Positions 60,655 through 64,000 of a stretch of 64,000 nucleotides of DNA are shown in pieces. Position 1 is the first letter of the stretch, and the number at the start of each line of letters is the position of its first letter. This DNA comes from Catenulispora rubra (GTDB taxonomy: Bacteria > Actinomycetota > Actinomycetes > Streptomycetales > Catenulisporaceae): NCBI RefSeq assembly GCF_015356825.1, contig NZ_JAACYW010000015.1, forward strand, positions 17,602-81,601. Direction: 5' to 3'. The translations under genes and the position numbers were made by a program. The notes below the pieces were generated by a model. That model worked only from the letters and a program-made list of their open reading frames with translations. It searched no databases and had not been told where the DNA came from.

Positions 60655-60936
60655 GGATCCCCCCGAGGCGAGAGTCAGCGATGATGTCGCAGTGTATCAG
60701 GGTGCTGGCTTAGTGTGACGATGCGGCACGTAGCGCGTGCCCGGCCGGAGCGCCTTTGGCGCCGCCTATGGGATCCGAGTGCCGATGCCGTGCTCGGAGT
60801 CGCGATTGGCGGGATGAAGCAGCGGGTGTACGGGCCACCAGAGTGACCCCGACTGAGCGCTGGGCGATCGATTCCTAGGGGTGAATGCGTCAACAGCCAA
60901 TCTGGCCGGGGCGCACGGACCATCGAAGGGAAGCCT
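60655..60936. other. Intergenic, no gene seen
   Basis: About 280 bases. Holds promoters for the SLATT-like gene (minus) and the DNA methylase operon (plus). No supported ORF. Confidence 0.35.
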
Positions 60937-61866
60937 GTGCTTCGAGCACTCCCCGAACCCATCCCTCCTCGCTCTGAACCGCCCGCAACATCCGCGCCGC
61001 CAGCTTGGTCTACTGCCCAGCTCGGTCGTAGTAGTCGATCCCGTGACAGGTACCTGCAGGAGCCCGACGGGTACCCGGCGACGACCTTTCCGGCGATCGC
61101 GGCTCATGCCATCGCCACCTACACGCGACCCGGTGACCTGATCATCGATCCGACGGCCGGTATCGGTACCACTCTCGTCGAGGCCATGCATCTTGATCGG
61201 ATGGCGATCGGTGTGGAGCGGGACCAAGGCCACGTCGATCTTGCGCTGCGGAACATCGAGAATGCCGCGGACCGTGGCGCACCCGGTTTCGCAGCAGTCG
61301 TGAGTGGTGATGCCCGCGGGATGGAGGCGCTCCTTGGCCACGATCTGTATGGCAAGGCGGCGCTGGTTCTTGTGTCGCCCCCCAGCGCTCTGACAGCCCA
61401 TGGCGTGCAAGTGCCGTGCGCCCGCCGTGGCGATGGCTTCGGTGACGCTCTGGATGTCGGGCATCGGGACCAGATGATGGCCTGGTTCACGCAGGTCTTG
61501 GCAGGCTGCCGGACGTTGCTGAAGCCCGGCGGGTTCTTGGTGATCACGGTGAGGGCCGAACGTCGCCCTGGACGCGTGGGCGAAGTCGCCGCCGTGGCCG
61601 CCAATGCTGCGCTTGACGCGGGGTTCGCTCTGCATGAGCGCTGTGCTGCTCGGCTCGTCGCTGCATCAGAGTGCGGGCAAGCACCTTGTGCATCCGATTT
61701 CCGACTGGTGCACCTAGGTAGCACTTTTGCGCTTGGCGGTCCGGGCCATATCAGGGCGCAGGAGGAGATCGTGGTGGCTTGCGTTGGCCGACTCGATGAT
61801 CACTCGATCGAGAGCACGGGCTGTGGTTGCGTGCTTGACCAGCGCTATAACGCATCGAGCAGGTGA
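60937..61866 (+). CDS. DNA methyltransferase, N6/N4 type
   Basis: 309 residues from GTG 60937 with GAAGGGA upstream. SAM-binding motif I DPTAGIGTTLVEAMHL and a motif IV LVSPPSALTAHG, where the usual aromatic (SPPY) is Ser. FLVITVRAERR follows the substrate region. This is the beta-class DNA methylase layout common in actinomycete integrative elements. No restriction enzyme is next to it, so it may protect the element. The opposing ORF on the minus strand is a shadow. Coupled to the next ORF by GTGA. Confidence 0.8.
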   Translation: MLRALPEPIPPRSEPPATSAPPAWSTAQLGRSSRSRDRYLQEPDGYPATTFPAIAAHAIATYTRPGDLIIDPTAGIGTTLVEAMHLDRMAIGVERDQGHVDLALRNIENAADRGAPGFAAVVSGDARGMEALLGHDLYGKAALVLVSPPSALTAHGVQVPCARRGDGFGDALDVGHRDQMMAWFTQVLAGCRTLLKPGGFLVITVRAERRPGRVGEVAAVAANAALDAGFALHERCAARLVAASECGQAPCASDFRLVHLGSTFALGGPGHIRAQEEIVVACVGRLDDHSIESTGCGCVLDQRYNASSR

Positions 61867-62060
61867 TCGGTGTGAAAGAAGCGGCTACAGCGCGTCCAGA
61901 TGTGATCGACCTTTGTGAGATCTGGCGGGTGACGGACTTCCCGGAGTTTGGACGTGCCGACTTTGGTCCGAAGTTCCTTTCGGCCGACTTCGCGGATCCT
62001 CTGACGAGGTCTGCGAAGTCGCACTCCGATCAACCGGCGCCACCTGTGCAAGGAGTCTGA
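61863..62060 (+). CDS. Small hypothetical protein, 65 residues
   Basis: GTG 61863 overlaps the methylase stop, and its stop overlaps the excisionase ATG, so it sits in a coupled chain. Acidic, with IDLCEIWRVTDFPEFG. No family recognised. Overlaps on both sides are the main support. Confidence 0.55.
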   Translation: MIGVKEAATARPDVIDLCEIWRVTDFPEFGRADFGPKFLSADFADPLTRSAKSHSDQPAPPVQGV

Positions 62061-62245
62061 TGCCCAGAGACGAGTTCCTGACCATCGACCAGGTCGCCGC
62101 TGAGCTCGGCGTGGCACGCAGCACCTTCTACCGGTGGCGGCGCCTTGGGTTGGCCCCGGAGTCGTTGAAACTGCCCAACGGCTCGATCCGGATCCGGCGA
62201 ACGGCGTTGGAGCGGTTTCTCAGGGGCTGCGAGACCCGGCGCTGA
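62060..62245 (+). CDS. xis: Excisionase (Xis), MerR-type helix-turn-helix
   Basis: 61 residues: FLTIDQVAAELGVARSTFYRWRRLGLAPESLKLPNGSIRIRRTALERFL, the classic excisionase HTH. Directs the integrase to excise the element. Just ahead of the integrase gene. Confidence 0.92.
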   Translation: MPRDEFLTIDQVAAELGVARSTFYRWRRLGLAPESLKLPNGSIRIRRTALERFLRGCETRR

Positions 62246-62304
62246 GAACAGTACGACTGGCCGGCCCGTGTAGCGGGCCGGCCCCGCACCACGGAGGTAG
62301 ATCC

Positions 62305-63687
62305 ATGGACCCGTCCTACGACGTCCACGTCTGGAGCATCCAGACGTACGAAGGGAAGAAGAAGACCACCTACCGTCTGCGGTGGATGGTCGCTGGCCGC
62401 TGGTTTCGGGAATCGTTCGACACATCAGGTCTGGCTGACGGTTTCCGGGCGAAGCTCCTGACCGCAGCGCGCGAAGGCCTCGCATTCGACACCGGGACCG
62501 GCCTGCCAGAGCACATGATTCCAAAGCAGCCCGAGGCCAAGGGCCTTACCGTCTACGAGCATCTGGTCGAGTATGCGGCGATGAAGTGGCCGCGTCTGGC
62601 TCCGAACTCTCGCTGCGGCGTGGCCGAGACACTGGCAGTCGTTGCTCCAGCGCTTACCGCGGATCGTGACGGTCGCCCCGATGCCGTCGTGCTGCGGCGC
62701 GCTCTGTATCGATACGCCTTCAACTGCAGTGAGACGCGCGGCCCACAGTCCCGGGAAGTTGCGGACGCGCTGGAGTGGATTGCCAGGGCTTCGCTGCCAC
62801 TGAAGGATCTTGCAGACGCTGTAGTCGTCCGCAAGGCGCTTGACGCGCTGAGCCTGAAGATGGACGGCTCGCTCGCGGCGGCCAAGAGCGTGACCCGAAA
62901 GCGGGCTGTCTTCTACAACGCGCTTGGCTACGCCGTGGAGCTTAAGCGGCTGGCGGCCAACCCGATTGATCAGGTCAGCTGGAAGGCGCCGAAGTCTACG
63001 GAGCTGGTCGATCGGCGTGTGGTGGTGAACCCGATGCAGGCCAGAGCTCTGCTGGATGGTGTCGGCAGCCAAGGCCGCTACGGGGAGAAACTGAAGGCGT
63101 TCTTTGCGCTTATGTACTTCGCGGCGCTGCGGCCGTCGGAAGCCAAGAGTCTCCGAGAAGACCAATGCGACTTGCCCAAGACGGGGTGGGGCACGTTGTA
63201 CCTGGCCAAGACCGCGCCCAGGGCTGGTTCAGCATGGACTGACAACGGTAAGCCGCATGAGGAACGTGGGCTCAAGCACCGCGCCGCCGACGAGGTACGC
63301 CCGGTGCCGGCATGCCCAGAGCTGGTAAAGATTCTTCGAGAGCACGTCCTGAGGTTCCCACCGAAGAGCGGTGGTCCGTTGTTCGTGGCGGCCCGTGGGG
63401 GAGTGGTCAACGACAGCGTCTACAGCATGGTCTGGCGGAACGCTCGCTTCGATGCGCTCACGGCTCGCCAGTTTGCCTCACCGATGGCCAAGCGGCCGTA
63501 CGACCTTCGGCATGCTGCTGTGTCGACGTGGCTGAACGCGGGCGTTCCTCCGGCACAGATCGCAGAGTGGGCCGGACACAGCGTCGAGGTGCTGCTGAGG
63601 GTCTACGCCAAGTGTGTTGACGGCCAGGACGATGTGGCGAGGCGGCGGATCGAGGAAGCGCTCGGAGACGGGGCCGAGGCAGGCTGA
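62305..63687 (+). CDS. int: Integrase of the tRNA-Tyr element (tyrosine recombinase)
   Basis: 460 residues from ATG 62305 with CGGAGG upstream; the frame is open further back but that part overlaps the excisionase. Catalytic residues: Arg in AALRPSEAKSL, DLRHAAVSTWLN, WAGHSVEVL and Tyr in RVYAKCVDGQ. Related to recombinases A and B along the same blocks (VDRRVVVNP, KRPYDLRHA). Next to a tRNA-Tyr gene whose 3' end faces it, so it most likely integrates there. Confidence 0.95.
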   Translation: MDPSYDVHVWSIQTYEGKKKTTYRLRWMVAGRWFRESFDTSGLADGFRAKLLTAAREGLAFDTGTGLPEHMIPKQPEAKGLTVYEHLVEYAAMKWPRLAPNSRCGVAETLAVVAPALTADRDGRPDAVVLRRALYRYAFNCSETRGPQSREVADALEWIARASLPLKDLADAVVVRKALDALSLKMDGSLAAAKSVTRKRAVFYNALGYAVELKRLAANPIDQVSWKAPKSTELVDRRVVVNPMQARALLDGVGSQGRYGEKLKAFFALMYFAALRPSEAKSLREDQCDLPKTGWGTLYLAKTAPRAGSAWTDNGKPHEERGLKHRAADEVRPVPACPELVKILREHVLRFPPKSGGPLFVAARGGVVNDSVYSMVWRNARFDALTARQFASPMAKRPYDLRHAAVSTWLNAGVPPAQIAEWAGHSVEVLLRVYAKCVDGQDDVARRRIEEALGDGAEAG

Positions 63688-63760
63688 TTTTTTGGCAGGG
63701 AAATGGCAGAAACAGTGATCCTTAACGGCTCGGATCGCACACCTGTGGGATACTGAACAA

Positions 63761-63800
63761 ACAGCCCCTGACCAGAATCCACCTGGTCAGGGGCTGTTTT
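63761..63800. terminator. Rho-independent terminator between int and tRNA-Tyr
   Basis: Perfect 15-bp stem ACAGCCCCTGACCAG/CTGGTCAGGGGCTGT with a 7-base loop, then TTT on the plus strand. On the minus strand TGTTTGTT follows, so it can serve both int and the tRNA. Confidence 0.9.
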
Positions 63801-63809
63801 GCCTGTATG

Positions 63810-63890
63810 TGGCAGGTGAAGGATTCGAACCTTCGAAGCTTTCGCGACGGATTTACAGTCCGCTCCCATTGGCCGCTCGGGCAACCTGCC
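63810..63890 (-). tRNA. tRNA-Tyr (GTA)
   Basis: 81 bases with encoded CCA. Acceptor GGCAGGT/ACCTGCC, D arm CCCGAGCGGCC, anticodon loop with GTA inside CGGACTGTAAATCCG, a type II variable arm and T arm with GGTTCGAATCC. Its 3' end faces the integrase gene; the attachment site is expected in the last 20-40 bases. Confidence 0.95.
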
Positions 63891-64000
63891 AGGGATGCGT
63901 CCCGCGGGTCCGATCGGGATCGGCACCGTGGGGCGACGGCACAACAATAGCGGATGGCGGGGGGTGCTTCGCCACCCGGTTCTTTCGGGGGGTGCGGGTG
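63891..64000. other. Right window edge, no gene seen
   Basis: 110 bases beyond the tRNA, probably the chromosome side of the integration site. Promoter of the tRNA expected here. Confidence 0.35.

Noticed and set aside
60766..61635. 289-residue minus-strand ORF
   Set aside because: Overlaps the DNA methylase, whose plus-strand frame has motif I and coupled overlaps to the next genes.
1..64000. CRISPR array
   Set aside because: No run of regularly spaced repeats was seen and no cas gene is present.

Overview
The window is high-GC DNA with actinomycete gene families throughout: DUF6879, AfsR-like NB-ARC/TPR proteins, RsbW-like ATP-binding protein, XRE-TPR regulators, a BTAD regulator, an actinobacterial Tad pilus cluster and DUF2637. 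It suggests a filamentous actinomycete (Streptomycetales or Streptosporangiales type); the species cannot be read from the sequence. Most of the window looks like accessory DNA. The right end is a tRNA-Tyr gene preceded by an integrase/excisionase pair, which is the classic end of an integrative conjugative element (ICE). I found no second copy of the tRNA-Tyr 3' end, so the left end is either outside the window or has a very short core.

Layout. 1-9256: a class 2 DISARM-like anti-phage island. The minus-strand operon reads drmE-like N-half, drmE-like C-half, NERD-UvrD helicase and drmA, all joined by 4-base overlaps; drmA runs off the left edge. The divergent plus-strand operon holds a frameshifted unknown gene, vsr, and a cytosine-5 methyltransferase fused to an Fe-S DNA glycosylase domain. 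9369-13701: a small unknown gene, a broken NB-ARC gene and two tandem tyrosine recombinases. 14061-18383: formyltransferase/DUF6879/small-protein operon divergent from a large NB-ARC-TPR protein with a RHIM-like N-terminal motif. 18644-20450: a complete IS1182-type element. 21644-30115: a Tad (Flp-type) pilus cluster. 30115-34392: regulators, two HAD genes (one broken) and a HTH-HEPN gene. 34436-36671: an odd tRNA gene, a 19-base repeat shared between that tRNA and the HEPN gene leader, and a TOPRIM protein. 37497-45608: membrane BTAD-LysM regulator, a 1560-residue RHS deaminase toxin and its probable immunity gene. 45734-59663: a minus-strand conjugation module (VirD4, VirB4, PrgI, VirB6, VirB2 and NlpC/P60 equivalents, plus small unknown genes). 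59980-63890: SLATT-like membrane protein, DNA methylase, small ORF, Xis, Int, terminator and tRNA-Tyr.

How it fits together. The conjugation module and Int/Xis would move the element. DISARM, the HEPN/tRNA/TOPRIM group, the NB-ARC proteins, the SLATT protein and the RHS toxin read as defence and competition cargo. A repeated CTGTAAT motif in three intergenic regions of the conjugation module suggests shared control. The most unusual signals are the serine-type tRNA body with a UAG anticodon beside a HEPN gene whose leader copies the tRNA variable arm, and the glycosylase-methyltransferase fusion next to vsr. All names rest on reading motifs and gene order; no database search was run.
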